A DNA stretch of 64,000 bases from contig NZ_CP102278.1 of NCBI RefSeq assembly GCF_025149915.1, positions 1,100,001-1,164,000 on the forward strand. Direction: 5' to 3'. Made by a program: the position numbers and the translations under genes. Shown in pieces: positions 1 to 11,447 of the stretch. The DNA is from Coprococcus eutactus (lineage in GTDB: Bacteria > Bacillota > Clostridia > Lachnospirales > Lachnospiraceae). The stretch's first letter is position 1. The number at the start of each line of letters is the position of its first letter. The notes beneath the pieces were generated by a model that was not told where the DNA came from, ran no database searches, and saw nothing but the letters and a program-made list of their open reading frames with translations.

Positions 1-131
1 TCTACGGTCCCGTCATAGACAAATACAAGGTATCAGGCCACCTCGAAGACGACCACGGCCTGATCCGCCTCACAAAAAAAGGAATAGACGTAAGCAACAC
101 GATCCTGGCAGACTTTCTGATAGAAGATTGA
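1..131 (+). CDS. hemW: HemW-like radical SAM protein, C-terminal end only
   Basis: The reading frame is open from the window edge and stops at TGA 129-131. The 42 visible residues end in LTKKGIDVSNTILADFL, which resembles the C-terminal motif of HemW (the heme chaperone formerly called oxygen-independent coproporphyrinogen III oxidase-like). The radical SAM core lies outside the window, so the assignment rests on this tail and on context: hemW directly precedes hrcA in many Firmicutes. The start and length cannot be seen. Confidence 0.72.
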   Translation, partial: YGPVIDKYKVSGHLEDDHGLIRLTKKGIDVSNTILADFLIED

Positions 132-159
132 TAAAAAAACAAAAAAATTCGTTATTTTG

Positions 160-188
160 TTGACAAAAAGGGGCGGCGGTGTTAGATT
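160..188 (+). promoter_or_regulatory. Sigma-A type promoter of the hrcA operon
   Basis: TTGACA (160-165) is followed after 17 bases by TAGATT (183-188). The CIRCE operator starts 12 bases further on, so it covers the expected transcription start. This is the usual arrangement for HrcA repression. Confidence 0.75.
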
Positions 189-199
189 ATGTTTAGTGG

Positions 200-226
200 T
201 TAGCACTCGGATATATTGAGTGCTAA
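200..226 (+). promoter_or_regulatory. CIRCE operator (HrcA binding site)
   Basis: TTAGCACTC (200-208), nine spacer bases, GAGTGCTAA (218-226): a perfect match to the CIRCE inverted repeat. HrcA bound here represses class I heat-shock genes. It sits between the promoter and hrcA, so the whole hrcA-grpE-dnaK-dnaJ unit is predicted to be autoregulated and heat inducible. Confidence 0.97.
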
Positions 227-264
227 TAAAACTAAAAAAACAAGTAATAAAGGGAATGATAGTC

Positions 265-1299
265 ATGGAACTTGACGAAAGAAAAGTCAGAATTCTTAAA
301 GCGATCGTTTCTAACTACCTTGAAACAGGCGAACCGGTTGGATCAAGAACCATATCAAAGTTGGCAGACATGAATGTCAGCCCGGCTACAATCAGGAATG
401 AGATGTCGGATCTTGAAGAGATGGGATACATTTGTCAGCCGCATGCATCGGCAGGAAGAGTGCCGACGGATGCCGGTTACAGATTTTATGTTGACAGCAT
501 TATGGCAGACCGAGAAGAAGAGAAAGCTGGCGATCAGGAAGAGAGAGAGAATCTTCTTCAGAGAGTCGACAAGTTGGAAAAACTTCTCAAGCAGGTAGCA
601 AAGGTGCTTGCAGCGAATACACAGTATGCAACACTTGTCACTATGCCTCAATACAACAACACGGTGAAGTTCATTCAGCTGTCACAGGTTGATGAGACCA
701 CGTTGCTGGCAGTTATCATGGTAGATGGCAATATTGTTAAGAATAAGCTTATAAAGACTACTTATAGTCTGAAGAATGAAGAGATATTAAAATTTAATAT
801 ACTGCTCAATACATTTCTTCAGGGGGCGTCGCTGGAAGACATTAACCTGGAGCTTATACAGACTATGAAGTTACAGGCTGGAGAATATGCTGAGATATTG
901 GAAACAATATTTCAGGGAATCATGGAAGCGATCCATGAGGCTGATGACCTGAAGGTATATACAAGTGGCACAACCAATGTTCTGAAGTATCCGGAATTGG
1001 CAAATTCGTCTTCAGCAGAGAAACTGCTTGGAACACTTGAAGATATAGAGGACAAAGAGGAATTTGCAAAGCACGTAGAGGACGTGATACAGCAGGACAG
1101 TGATATACAGATTCTGATTGGGCAGGAGAACAGTGATGAGAATCTCAAAGATTGTTCCCTTGTAACGGCGACATATAAGATGCCGGAGGGGGCAAAGGGT
1201 ACCATAGGAATTATAGGACCAAAGAGAATGGATTATAAGAAAGTGGTAACAATGCTCAAGGAACTTACCGGAGAGCTTGATGATATATTTAACAGTTAG
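265..1299 (+). CDS. hrcA: Heat-inducible transcription repressor HrcA
   Basis: A DNA-binding repressor of the groE and dnaK heat-shock operons that acts at CIRCE; its activity is titrated by chaperone load. The protein starts MELDERKVRILKAIV and shows the N-terminal winged helix (residues about 1-70, with GEPVGSRTISK and SPATIRNEMSDLE) and the GAF-like HrcA body ending GTIGIIGPKRMDY. At 344 residues it has the normal family length. I chose ATG 265 because it gives the family N-terminus and has AGGG about ten bases upstream. Upstream in-frame codons GTG 220 and ATG 256 would overlap CIRCE or lack a spaced site. First gene of the heat-shock operon. Confidence 0.96.
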   Translation: MELDERKVRILKAIVSNYLETGEPVGSRTISKLADMNVSPATIRNEMSDLEEMGYICQPHASAGRVPTDAGYRFYVDSIMADREEEKAGDQEERENLLQRVDKLEKLLKQVAKVLAANTQYATLVTMPQYNNTVKFIQLSQVDETTLLAVIMVDGNIVKNKLIKTTYSLKNEEILKFNILLNTFLQGASLEDINLELIQTMKLQAGEYAEILETIFQGIMEAIHEADDLKVYTSGTTNVLKYPELANSSSAEKLLGTLEDIEDKEEFAKHVEDVIQQDSDIQILIGQENSDENLKDCSLVTATYKMPEGAKGTIGIIGPKRMDYKKVVTMLKELTGELDDIFNS

Positions 1300-1305
1300 A
1301 TTGTT

Positions 1306-1342
1306 AAAAAGACATTATAAAAAGACATTAAAAAAGATGTTA
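1306..1342 (+). repeat. Three short tandem copies, about 12 bp, between hrcA and grpE
   Basis: AAAAAGACATTA occurs at 1306-1317 and 1319-1330, followed by the variant AAAAAGATGTTA at 1331-1342. The tract is A-rich and lies in the 103-bp hrcA-grpE gap. No function is apparent; it may be simple slippage-derived sequence. Confidence 0.6.
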
Positions 1343-1402
1343 AAAGTAATTTAAGGTACTAAAAACAGTACACCAAAAAGATGATGAATAGGAGGATATG
1401 TA

Positions 1403-2068
1403 ATGGCTGATAGCGAAAACAGCAATGCATCCGACAAGAAGGTGAAGACAGAGCAGACCGCTTCTGAGACAATAGTTGGAGATGCTTCAGCAGAGATAAA
1501 AGACAGTGCAGAATCATCGGTGGATGTAACGGAAACGGTTGATGTTCCAGAGGAACAGGCAGAGGCGGCGAAGCCACAGCATGTTGCAAAGGAAAACAGA
1601 CGCGGAGGCAAGGCACTGCGTGAGGAGAATGAGAAACTCAAGGAGCGCTGCAAGGATGCAGAGGCTAAGTATACAAGACTTCTCGCTGAGTGTGAGAACA
1701 TCCGGCAGAGAAATGAAAAGGAATCAGGTAAGTTGTACGACATAGGTGCGAAGGGAGTCCTTGAGAAACTGCTCCCGGTAGTAGATAACTTTGAGAGAGC
1801 ACTAGCAGCCATACCTGAGGACGAAAAAGGAAGACCATTCGAGTCAGGAGTTGCAAACATATACAAGCAGCTTATGACTTCATTGGATAGCATAGGCGTT
1901 AAGCCTATGGACTGTGCGGGACAGCAGTTTGATCCGACATATCACAATGCCGTGATGCATGTTGAGGATGATAGCTACGAAGAGAATGTTATCGTCGAAG
2001 AGATGCAGAAAGGTTATATGTACAAAGATCAGGTACTCAGATTCAGCATGGTAAAGGTAGCAAATTAG
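1403..2068 (+). CDS. grpE: Nucleotide exchange factor GrpE
   Basis: GrpE releases ADP from DnaK and so resets the Hsp70 cycle in the cytoplasm. The 221-residue protein has an acidic, disordered N-terminus (about residues 1-75), a long coiled-coil (ENEKLKERCKDAEAKYTRLL, then AECENIRQRNEKE) and the C-terminal beta domain ending KGYMYKDQVLRFSMVKVAN, which matches the family signature. ATG 1403 follows AGGAGG at a good distance. It is the second gene of the hrcA operon and is separated from dnaK by 137 bases containing a hairpin. Confidence 0.96.
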   Translation: MADSENSNASDKKVKTEQTASETIVGDASAEIKDSAESSVDVTETVDVPEEQAEAAKPQHVAKENRRGGKALREENEKLKERCKDAEAKYTRLLAECENIRQRNEKESGKLYDIGAKGVLEKLLPVVDNFERALAAIPEDEKGRPFESGVANIYKQLMTSLDSIGVKPMDCAGQQFDPTYHNAVMHVEDDSYEENVIVEEMQKGYMYKDQVLRFSMVKVAN

Positions 2069-2117
2069 TGCACTGATGTGCGCGCAGGTCATCAGGCAGA
2101 GCTTGGTGATATGTTAC

Positions 2118-2154
2118 GCAGACGCTGAGCGTAGAGCTTCTCACGCGTCTGTGC
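2118..2154 (+). other. Hairpin in the grpE-dnaK intergenic region
   Basis: GCAGACGC (2118-2125) can pair with GCGTCTGTGC (2145-2154) with one bulged T. No T-tract follows, so this is not a standard terminator. It could be an RNA-processing or stability element separating dnaK mRNA from hrcA-grpE mRNA, but that is inference. Confidence 0.4.
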
Positions 2155-2193
2155 AATAAATTTAGAAGTATGATCATTTGAAATTTTTTCTAG

Positions 2194-4053
<1,860 letters not shown>

Positions 4054-4079
4054 TATATAGAGGATGAAAGGTAAAGGCT

Positions 4080-5240
4080 ATGGCAGAGACAAAGACCGAT
4101 TATTATGAAGTCCTTGGTGTTTCCAAGGGTGCCTCTGACGCCGAGATCAAAAGGGCATACCGAGTGGTAGCAAAAAAATACCACCCGGATATGAACCCTG
4201 GTGATGAGGAGGCTGCAGAGAAATTCAAAGAAGCCGCAGAAGCTTATTCAGTCCTCAGTGATCCTGAGAAACGTGCAAAGTATGATCAGTTCGGCCATGC
4301 AGCATTTGATCAGAACGGTGGCGGTGCCGGTGGATTTGGCGGATTTGACTTCGCAGATATGGGAGATATCTTTGGTGATATCTTCGGAGATATGTTTGGA
4401 GGAGCAAGTCGTCAGAGAAATACAAATGGCCCTATGAAGGGTGCAAATATCAAGACAACTATAAGAGTTGGATTCGAGGAGGCTATATTTGGTACTCAGA
4501 AAGAGCTTGAGCTTCCTCTTAAAGATGAATGTGATGTATGTAAGGGTACTGGATCCCAGCCAGGACATCAGCCGGAAGTATGTGGCAAGTGTGGCGGCAA
4601 GGGTCAGATAGTTACAACACAGCAGTCACTGTTTGGAGTTGTCCGTAACGTACAGACCTGTCCGGATTGTTCAGGTTCAGGAAAGATCATCAGATATAAG
4701 TGCAGCAACTGTGCAGGCACAGGATATGTCAAGAGTAGAAAGAAGATACAGATAGCTATTCCACCTGGAGTGGATAATGGTACAAATATCCGTATCAAGG
4801 GCAAAGGTGAGCCAGGCATCAATGGCGGTGAGAGAGGAGATCTTACAGTTACGATCCTGGTGGATCGTCACCCTAACTTCCAGAGACAGGAGTACAATCT
4901 TTACTCATCAGAGCCTATTACATTCACACAGGCAGCCCTTGGTGGAACGATCAAGATCAACACCATAGAGGGTGAGGTGGATTACACAATACCACCTGGA
5001 ACACAGACAGATACACGTATCAAGCTGAAGGGTAAGGGCGTACCAAACCTGAAGAATCCTACTCAGCGAGGTGATCACTATGTAACACTTGTCGTACAGG
5101 TACCTGAGAAGCTGACAGAAGAGCAGAAGAAGATTCTCAACCAGTATGAGCAGGCAACACTTGTGGAGACAAGACCTGCCACAGACTCAGCAGGACCATT
5201 TACATTTGGTGATCATAAGAGAAGAAAGAAGAAACAGTAA
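4080..5240 (+). CDS. dnaJ: Chaperone protein DnaJ (type I Hsp40)
   Basis: Co-chaperone that delivers substrates to DnaK and stimulates its ATPase. All type I parts are visible: J domain (about 5-70) with the HPD motif in [11 protein letters not shown], a Gly/Phe-rich linker (about 78-110), four zinc-binding CxxCxGxG repeats ([32 protein letters not shown]) around 150-220, and the two C-terminal beta-barrel domains. Length is 386 residues, normal. It starts 26 bases after dnaK and is part of the same transcription unit. Confidence 0.98.
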   Translation: MAETKTDYYEVLGVSKGASDAEIKRAYRVVAKKYHPDMNPGDEEAAEKFKEAAEAYSVLSDPEKRAKYDQFGHAAFDQNGGGAGGFGGFDFADMGDIFGDIFGDMFGGASRQRNTNGPMKGANIKTTIRVGFEEAIFGTQKELELPLKDECDVCKGTGSQPGHQPEVCGKCGGKGQIVTTQQSLFGVVRNVQTCPDCSGSGKIIRYKCSNCAGTGYVKSRKKIQIAIPPGVDNGTNIRIKGKGEPGINGGERGDLTVTILVDRHPNFQRQEYNLYSSEPITFTQAALGGTIKINTIEGEVDYTIPPGTQTDTRIKLKGKGVPNLKNPTQRGDHYVTLVVQVPEKLTEEQKKILNQYEQATLVETRPATDSAGPFTFGDHKRRKKKQ

Positions 5241-5267
5241 AAATAATAAAAGCAGGTAAAATAATAT

Positions 5268-6233
5268 ATGAAATGGACTAAGCTCACGATAGATACAACA
5301 TGTGAAGCTGAAGACCTCATAAGCGCCTTCCTCGAAGAGGAAGGCGTTTTGGGTGTTCAGATAGAAGATAATATACCTCTTACAGAGGAAGAGATGGAGA
5401 CGATGTTTGTGGATCTCCTGCCGGATGATATGCCGGAAAATGATGGAACAGCCAGGGTGACATGTTTCCTGGATGATACATTTGACGTTCAGGAGATAAA
5501 GGATAAAGTTACAGCCGAGATAAAGAGGCTGTCAGAGTTTCTTTCGGTTGGAACCGGCAATATAACAGAGAGCGAGACGAAGGATGAGGATTGGAGAGAT
5601 AACTGGAAGGCATACTTCAAACCATTCAGACTCTATGACAACATTATCATCAAGCCGACGTGGGAGGCGGTTCCGGATGATGCGAAGGAAGAAGATATCA
5701 TCATAGAGATAGATCCGGGAACAGCGTTTGGAACAGGCTCACATGAGACAACAAGACTGTGTATAGGACAGCTCAAGAAATATATGAAAGATGGAGACAA
5801 GATACTTGACGCTGGCAGCGGAAGCGGTATCCTGTCATTTGTATGCAACAAGCTTGGAGCAGAACATGTGCTCGGAATAGATATAGATCCTATAGCTGTG
5901 GATGTTGCAGGAGAGAACAGGGATGTAAACAACATACCTGCTGATGCTGTAAGCTTTATATGCGGCAATGTGCTTGAGGACCAGAAACTGGTAGATTCGA
6001 TCGGCGCAAATTATGATATAGTAGTTGCAAATATTCTCGCGGACGTTATCATACCTATGTCAGCGGTTGTTCAGAAGTTCATGAAGGATGATGGACTTTT
6101 CATATCATCAGGAATCATCAATATAAAAGAGGAAGAAGTTCGACAGGCTTTGCTTGACAATAACTTTGATATCGTAGATACTGTCTACATGAATGACTGG
6201 GTAAGCTTTGTCGCAAAAAAACATATAGATTAA
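5268..6233 (+). CDS. prmA: Ribosomal protein L11 methyltransferase
   Basis: SAM-dependent methylation of ribosomal protein L11. The 321-residue protein has an N-terminal substrate-recognition domain rich in acidic residues and a Rossmann methyltransferase domain with DPGTAFGTGSHETTRLC (PrmA signature), LDAGSGSGILSF (SAM motif I) and NILADVI (the NxxA post-motif). prmA follows dnaJ in many Firmicutes, as here, 27 bases downstream. Confidence 0.95.
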   Translation: MKWTKLTIDTTCEAEDLISAFLEEEGVLGVQIEDNIPLTEEEMETMFVDLLPDDMPENDGTARVTCFLDDTFDVQEIKDKVTAEIKRLSEFLSVGTGNITESETKDEDWRDNWKAYFKPFRLYDNIIIKPTWEAVPDDAKEEDIIIEIDPGTAFGTGSHETTRLCIGQLKKYMKDGDKILDAGSGSGILSFVCNKLGAEHVLGIDIDPIAVDVAGENRDVNNIPADAVSFICGNVLEDQKLVDSIGANYDIVVANILADVIIPMSAVVQKFMKDDGLFISSGIINIKEEEVRQALLDNNFDIVDTVYMNDWVSFVAKKHID

Positions 6234-6283
6234 GCGAACTATAGATTTTATAGGGCGTAAAGTATGAGAGGATATAGTCTGGG

Positions 6284-7021
6284 ATGAACAGGTTTTTTGT
6301 GGATATAGATGGCAGGGATATAGGTACAGATATCGAGATTACAGGTGGAGATGTGAATCACATAAAGAATGTACTTCGGCTTAAGATCGGGGAAGAGATC
6401 CTTGTGAGTGATGGCAGAGGCCGGGATTATACTTGCAGGATATCGCGTATAGATCCTGATAAGGTAGTTTGCAATATAGAAGACATAAGCGACAATTTTG
6501 CTGAACTCCCGGTTAAAGTCACACTGTTTCAGGGCTATCCAAAGTCCGATAAAATGGATCTCATAGTCCAGAAGATGGTCGAACTTGGAGTATGCAGGAT
6601 AGTGCCGGTATTTACATCCAGAACTATAGTCAAACTGGATCAGAAAAAAGCTACGAAAAAGACAGAGAGATACCGAACTATTGCGGAATCCGCGGCGAAA
6701 CAGTCCGGACGCGGGATCGTTCCAGAGATTACAGAGCCGGTATCATTTGCCAAAGCGCTGGATATGGCGTCGGAACTTGATATGAATATCATACCTTATG
6801 AAGAGGCGGAAGGTATAGAGGAGTCGAGGCAGATTATCGCTAACGTGCGAGGCAAAAGGTCACTGGGAATATTTATAGGCCCGGAGGGCGGATTTGCCCG
6901 CGAAGAAGTGGAAGAGGCTGTGGCGGCGGGGGCTGAGTGCATAACGCTTGGACACCGGATACTGCGCACGGAGACGGCTGGACTTGCGGTGATGGCGATC
7001 ATCATGTTTCAGGCAGAGTAG
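6284..7021 (+). CDS. rsmE: 16S rRNA (uracil1498-N3)-methyltransferase
   Basis: Methylates U1498 of 16S rRNA near the decoding site. The 245-residue protein has the N-terminal PUA-like domain and the C-terminal SPOUT (trefoil-knot) domain with the RsmE motifs FIGPEGGF and LGHRILRTETAGLAV. It follows prmA, the standard Firmicute order, and ends the heat-shock cluster. The next gene begins after about 100 bases that contain a 14-bp direct repeat (7023-7036 and 7059-7072). Confidence 0.95.
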   Translation: MNRFFVDIDGRDIGTDIEITGGDVNHIKNVLRLKIGEEILVSDGRGRDYTCRISRIDPDKVVCNIEDISDNFAELPVKVTLFQGYPKSDKMDLIVQKMVELGVCRIVPVFTSRTIVKLDQKKATKKTERYRTIAESAAKQSGRGIVPEITEPVSFAKALDMASELDMNIIPYEEAEGIEESRQIIANVRGKRSLGIFIGPEGGFAREEVEEAVAAGAECITLGHRILRTETAGLAVMAIIMFQAE

Positions 7022-7118
7022 CAGGCATAAAGAAGAGATATAAAGAAAAGACATAAAAAGGCATAAAGAAGAAATAGAGAGACTGGCAATTACAAAGACG
7101 GAATCAGGGACAAGAATC

Positions 7119-8288
7119 ATGGAAACAAATTCAGGAAACAGGATAGAGGCATATTTTGACAATTCAGCGACAACTCCGGTGTATCCGGAGGTCAGGGATC
7201 TTGTAGTAAGGCTCATGGAGGAGGATTATGGCAATCCATCTTCACTTCACCTCAAGGGGGTTGAAGCGGCAAGATATGTTACAGACGCCAGAGAGAAGAT
7301 GGCAAGACTTATGAAGGTCATGCCGAAAGAGATAGTGTTCACATCCGGCGGAACAGAGTCAAACAATATGGCACTTATAGGCGGTGCACTTGCCAACAGG
7401 AGAGCAGGGAACAAGATCATAACAACAGAGGTGGAACATGCATCGGTGGGAAGTCCGGTATCATTTCTGGAAGATATGGGATTTGAGGTAGTTAGGATAG
7501 GTGTTGACAGCAAAGGTGTGATCAATGTCGATGAACTTGTCGATGCAGTGGATGATAACACCATCATAGTGTCTGTGATGTACGTGAATAACGAGATAGG
7601 ATCTGTGATGCCGGTCCAGGATATAGCAAAACGCATCAAGGAGAAGAATCCAGCAGTGCTGTTCCATGTTGATGCGATTCAGGCATTTGGCAAATATGTC
7701 ATATATCCGGGAAGAATGGGAATAGATATGATGTCTGTCAGCAGCCATAAGTTTCACGGACCAAAGGGCGTTGGCGCGCTATACATAAGAGACCGTGTAA
7801 AGGTGAAGCCGGTGATATATGGCGGAGGCCAACAGAACGGAATGAGATCGGGTACGGAGAATGTGCCGGGGATAGCCGGTATGGCACTTGCGGCGGAGAT
7901 GACGTACAGAGATCTGGATGAGAAAGTGCGGCACATGCGTGAAGTAAAGCAGCATCTGATAGATGAACTTACAGGAATAGAAGAAGTATACAGCAACTCA
8001 GGTGATGCACCACATATTGCGAGCATCACATTCAAGGGTGTGAGAAGTGAGGTCATGCTGCACGCACTTGAGGAACGGGGAGTATATGTCTCTTCAGGTT
8101 CGGCGTGTTCGTCTAACAAACATTCCACCAGCGGAACACTTAAGGCGATAGGACTTCCACCGGAGAAGCTTGAATCAACATTGAGATTTAGTTTTTCACC
8201 GGAAAACACAATAGAACAGGTGGACTATGCAGTGCAATGTTGTAAAGAGCTGCTTCCTGTACTGAGAAGATATGTAAGAAAAAAATAA
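7119..8288 (+). CDS. Cysteine desulfurase, ThiI-associated NifS type
   Basis: PLP-dependent removal of sulfur from cysteine as an enzyme-bound persulfide. The 389-residue protein has the opening motif YFDNSATTPVYPEV, the PLP lysine in VSSHKFHGPKG and the catalytic cysteine loop SSGSACSSNKHSTSG near residue 328. thiI lies only 23 bases downstream. In Firmicutes, dedicated NifS-like enzymes of this arrangement (NifZ of Bacillus) supply sulfur to ThiI for tRNA 4-thiouridine. I infer that role here rather than a general Fe-S assembly role, as no scaffold gene is adjacent. Confidence 0.93.
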   Translation: METNSGNRIEAYFDNSATTPVYPEVRDLVVRLMEEDYGNPSSLHLKGVEAARYVTDAREKMARLMKVMPKEIVFTSGGTESNNMALIGGALANRRAGNKIITTEVEHASVGSPVSFLEDMGFEVVRIGVDSKGVINVDELVDAVDDNTIIVSVMYVNNEIGSVMPVQDIAKRIKEKNPAVLFHVDAIQAFGKYVIYPGRMGIDMMSVSSHKFHGPKGVGALYIRDRVKVKPVIYGGGQQNGMRSGTENVPGIAGMALAAEMTYRDLDEKVRHMREVKQHLIDELTGIEEVYSNSGDAPHIASITFKGVRSEVMLHALEERGVYVSSGSACSSNKHSTSGTLKAIGLPPEKLESTLRFSFSPENTIEQVDYAVQCCKELLPVLRRYVRKK

Positions 8289-8311
8289 TGTCAGGATTAT
8301 AAGGAGGACAC

Positions 8312-9499
8312 ATGCAGTACAAGGCTTTTATGATAAAGTATGCCGAGATAGGTACAAAAGGAAAGAACCGATATATATTTGAGGATATCCTGTGCAAGAA
8401 TATAAACAGAAAACTCAAAAACTACGGTGATTTCTATATAAGAAAAGAACAGGGTAGAATTTTTGTGGAGTGCAAGTCAGATTACGATTACGAGGATGTG
8501 GTCGGAGCGCTCGGTAAGGTATTTGGAATAGTTGGCATATGTCCTGTTGTTGTGGAGGAGAATACAGAATTTGAGAACCTGAAACAAAAGGTTATAGACT
8601 ATGTTGACAGGGCTTATGATCACAAGAATTTCACATTCAAGGTGTTCACCAGAAGAAATGAGAAGTCATATCCGATGACATCGATGGAAGTCAGCGCAGA
8701 GCTTGGACATTTCCTCCTCGAGGCATACCCTGGACTCTCTGTTGACGTCCATTCGCCACAGGAGATAATCAATGTGGAGATACGAAAGGTTGCATATATA
8801 TATTCCATAACGATACCTGGACCGGGAGGGCTTCCTGTCGGAACAAATGGAAAGGGAATGGCACTTCTCTCAGGCGGTATAGACAGCCCGGTTGCTGCAT
8901 ACATGATAGCGAAGAGAGGGGTTGTGGTTGAGGCTGTATATTTCCATGCGCCTCCGTTTACAAGCGAGAGAGCAAAGCAGAAGGTCATCGATCTTGCGTG
9001 CCTTGTGGCAGATTATGCAGGAGCCATAAAGCTTCACGTTGTCAATTTTGCAGATGTGCAGATGGCTATATATGACAACTGCCCTCATGAAGAACTCACG
9101 ATAATAATGAAGAGATATATGATCAAGATCGCAGAAGAACTGGCAGAGAAAAATGACTGTCAGTGTACCATCACAGGAGAGAGCATCGGTCAGGTGTCAA
9201 GTCAGACGGTGTTTAGCCTTAATGTTATCAACCAGGTGAGCACCATGCCGGTGTTCAGACCGTGTATAGGTATGGATAAACAGGAGATAGTGGATATATC
9301 TGAAAAGATAGGCACATACGAGACATCTATCCTGCCTTATGAGGATTGCTGTACGACATTCGTCGCAAAGCATCCGGTTACAAAACCTGTTCTCTCAGCG
9401 ATAGAGAAGTCTGAGGAAAAACTTGCGGGAATCATAGAACCACTTTATCGCACGGCTGTTGATACAGCAGAGACAGTTATGTGCAGGGCAAAGAACTAA
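8312..9499 (+). CDS. thiI: tRNA 4-thiouridine sulfurtransferase ThiI
   Basis: Adenylates and thiolates U8 of tRNA. The 395-residue protein has an N-terminal ferredoxin-like/THUMP region (about 1-165) and the PP-loop motif ALLSGGIDSPVAAYMIAKR (about 185-205), with ITGESIGQVSSQT downstream. It ends without a rhodanese domain, the short form found in Firmicutes, where the partner desulfurase delivers sulfur directly. RBS AGGAGG precedes ATG 8312. Transcription probably ends at the hairpin at 9587-9612. Confidence 0.96.
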   Translation: MQYKAFMIKYAEIGTKGKNRYIFEDILCKNINRKLKNYGDFYIRKEQGRIFVECKSDYDYEDVVGALGKVFGIVGICPVVVEENTEFENLKQKVIDYVDRAYDHKNFTFKVFTRRNEKSYPMTSMEVSAELGHFLLEAYPGLSVDVHSPQEIINVEIRKVAYIYSITIPGPGGLPVGTNGKGMALLSGGIDSPVAAYMIAKRGVVVEAVYFHAPPFTSERAKQKVIDLACLVADYAGAIKLHVVNFADVQMAIYDNCPHEELTIIMKRYMIKIAEELAEKNDCQCTITGESIGQVSSQTVFSLNVINQVSTMPVFRPCIGMDKQEIVDISEKIGTYETSILPYEDCCTTFVAKHPVTKPVLSAIEKSEEKLAGIIEPLYRTAVDTAETVMCRAKN

Positions 9500-9586
9500 G
9501 TCGAGTCGTGAATAACTAAAGTTATAAGGCGGATTCAACGTGGACTAGATTGCATAGTTGTATAGTATAGTTGTATAGAAAATAAA

Positions 9587-9612
9587 AAAGAGATGCTGAA
9601 AAGCATCTCTTT
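9587..9612. terminator. Bidirectional rho-independent terminator
   Basis: AAAGAGATGC (9587-9596), loop TGAAAA, GCATCTCTTT (9603-9612). An A-rich tract lies on one side and T-rich sequence on the other, so it can serve both thiI (plus strand) and the convergent HPr-like gene (minus strand). Confidence 0.85.
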
Positions 9613-9665
9613 AAATTGAAAATAGCAATAAAAAAATTGTTATAATATAATTGATTTTGAAAAAC

Positions 9666-9899
9666 TTACTCGGCAAGGTATGGCTTGAGTGTTGCCATAA
9701 TCTCATCAATACCGCTCTCTGCATGGATGTTAAGCTCGATTGGCTTTGAGATATCCAGACTGAAGATACCCATGATTGACTTTGCATCGATGACATAACG
9801 TCCTGATACAAGATCGAACTCAGCGTCAAACTTAGCAATGTCGTTGCAGAAGCTCTTAACCTTATCGATTGAGTTTAAAGAAATCTTAACAGCTTTCAT
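9666..9899 (-). CDS. HPr-like (Crh-like) protein without the active-site histidine
   Basis: A 77-residue HPr-fold protein. The regulatory serine region is conserved (AKSIMGIFSLD, Ser41, matching HPr Ser46). The segment where HPr carries His15 (normally GIHARPA) reads NSIDKVKSF, with no histidine or arginine. It therefore cannot act as a normal PTS phosphocarrier. By analogy with Bacillus Crh it could be a substrate of HPr kinase and a partner of CcpA in carbon repression; that is inference. A good AGGAGG site lies before ATG (9897-9899). It is a single-gene unit, convergent with thiI and divergent from mtaB. Confidence 0.85.
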   Translation of the reverse strand: MKAVKISLNSIDKVKSFCNDIAKFDAEFDLVSGRYVIDAKSIMGIFSLDISKPIELNIHAESGIDEIMATLKPYLAE

Positions 9900-9992
9900 A
9901 ATTAGTCCTCCTAACCCTTATGATATAGTTTATGTACTGTAACCATTATATTTTTATGGAATACAAAAGTCAATATAAGGAGAGTAAAATTG

Positions 9993-11345
9993 ATGTTAAA
10001 AGGTAAGTCGGTTGCGGCAACCACACTTGGGTGCAAAGTTAATCAGGCAGAGACGGACAGCATGCTGGATATGCTCAGTGCCGCAGGCGCTGATATTGTT
10101 GACTTTGAAGAAAAAGCAGATATATATATAGTAAATACCTGTTCAGTTACAAACATAGCGGACAAAAAATCCAGGCAGATGCTTCACAGGGCAAAAAAGA
10201 GAAACCCGGAGTCGATAGTGATAGCAGCTGGCTGCTATGTACAATCTGCAAAGGAACTGCTTGAGCAGGATGAATCCGTAGATATAGTGATCAGCAATAA
10301 CAAAAAGAAAGATATCACAGATATAGTGAATGATTATATTAATGTGAGAAAAAACGAAGGAGGGGATACACCTGCTGGTGGAGAGAAAAAAGAGTACTTT
10401 ATTGATATATCCAAGGAGACAGAGTATGAGGAGATGGGAGGACATGTTCCTGTCGGCCATACAAGGGCGTATGTGAAGATTCAGGACGGGTGTAACCAGT
10501 TCTGCTCATACTGTATTATACCATATGTAAGGGGGCGTATACGTAGCAGGAGTGAGGAAGCTGTGATAGCGGAAGTCACCGAGCTTGCGGAGTCTGGTAT
10601 TAAAGAAGTGGTGCTTACCGGAATACATATATCATCCTATGGCAAGGATAAGAATAATGAGGGAGCACTTATAGATCTCATAGATGCCATCTCAAAAATC
10701 AAAGGAATCAAGAGGATACGTCTTGGATCGCTTGAGCCAGGCATAATAACAGAGGACTTTGTACGAAGAGTTTCCGCAAACAAAAAAGTCTGCCCACACT
10801 TCCATTTAAGCCTGCAAAGTGGTTGCAATACAATACTTAAAAGGATGAACAGAAAGTACACACGGGAGCAATACTTTGAAAAATGTGAGATGCTTAGAGA
10901 GGCGTATGATGCGCCGGCGTTGACTACCGATGTCATTGTAGGGTTTCCAGGAGAGACAGATGAAGAATTTGAAGAGACTGTACAGTATCTGACGGAGCTT
11001 AATCTGTACGAGATGCATATATTCAAGTACTCACCGAGAAAGGGAACTGTTGCGGCAGCCATGAAAGATCAGGTTTCACCTGAAGTGAAAAACAAGAGAA
11101 GTGATGTGCTTTTGGAACTTGCGGAGCGCGGCAAGAAAGCATATGAGGCGAAGTACGAGGGTGCGGAGCTGGAAGTGCTTGTGGAGGAGGTTCTGCACAG
11201 AGAAGATGGGACTTACCTGAGAGGCCATACGGAGAGATATATGGACATACTTATAAAAGCGGGGGATATACCTATGCCAGAAAGCTTCGTGAACAGCTTT
11301 GTCTATGTGAGATACACACAGAATGGAGATATACTAATGGTCTGA
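9993..11345 (+). CDS. mtaB: tRNA N6-threonylcarbamoyladenosine methylthiotransferase
   Basis: Radical SAM enzyme that converts t6A37 to ms2t6A in tRNAs reading ANN codons. The 450-residue protein has the UPF0004 domain with three cluster cysteines (TLGCKVNQAE, NTCSVTN, AAGCYVQ), the radical SAM motif CNQFCSYC, LSLQSGCNTILKRMNR, and a C-terminal TRAM domain. I chose ATG 9993; a TTG just upstream at 9990 is also in frame. The ribosome-binding site AAGGAGAG is well placed. Confidence 0.94.
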   Translation: MLKGKSVAATTLGCKVNQAETDSMLDMLSAAGADIVDFEEKADIYIVNTCSVTNIADKKSRQMLHRAKKRNPESIVIAAGCYVQSAKELLEQDESVDIVISNNKKKDITDIVNDYINVRKNEGGDTPAGGEKKEYFIDISKETEYEEMGGHVPVGHTRAYVKIQDGCNQFCSYCIIPYVRGRIRSRSEEAVIAEVTELAESGIKEVVLTGIHISSYGKDKNNEGALIDLIDAISKIKGIKRIRLGSLEPGIITEDFVRRVSANKKVCPHFHLSLQSGCNTILKRMNRKYTREQYFEKCEMLREAYDAPALTTDVIVGFPGETDEEFEETVQYLTELNLYEMHIFKYSPRKGTVAAAMKDQVSPEVKNKRSDVLLELAERGKKAYEAKYEGAELEVLVEEVLHREDGTYLRGHTERYMDILIKAGDIPMPESFVNSFVYVRYTQNGDILMV

Positions 11346-11447
11346 TCTGCTGAGAATATGTTCCTTTACTTTTGGAATCTTTTATATTAGAATAGGAACG
11401 TTAGATAGGCAGCTCGACAGAGAATAACAATATGAGGACGTGATTTG

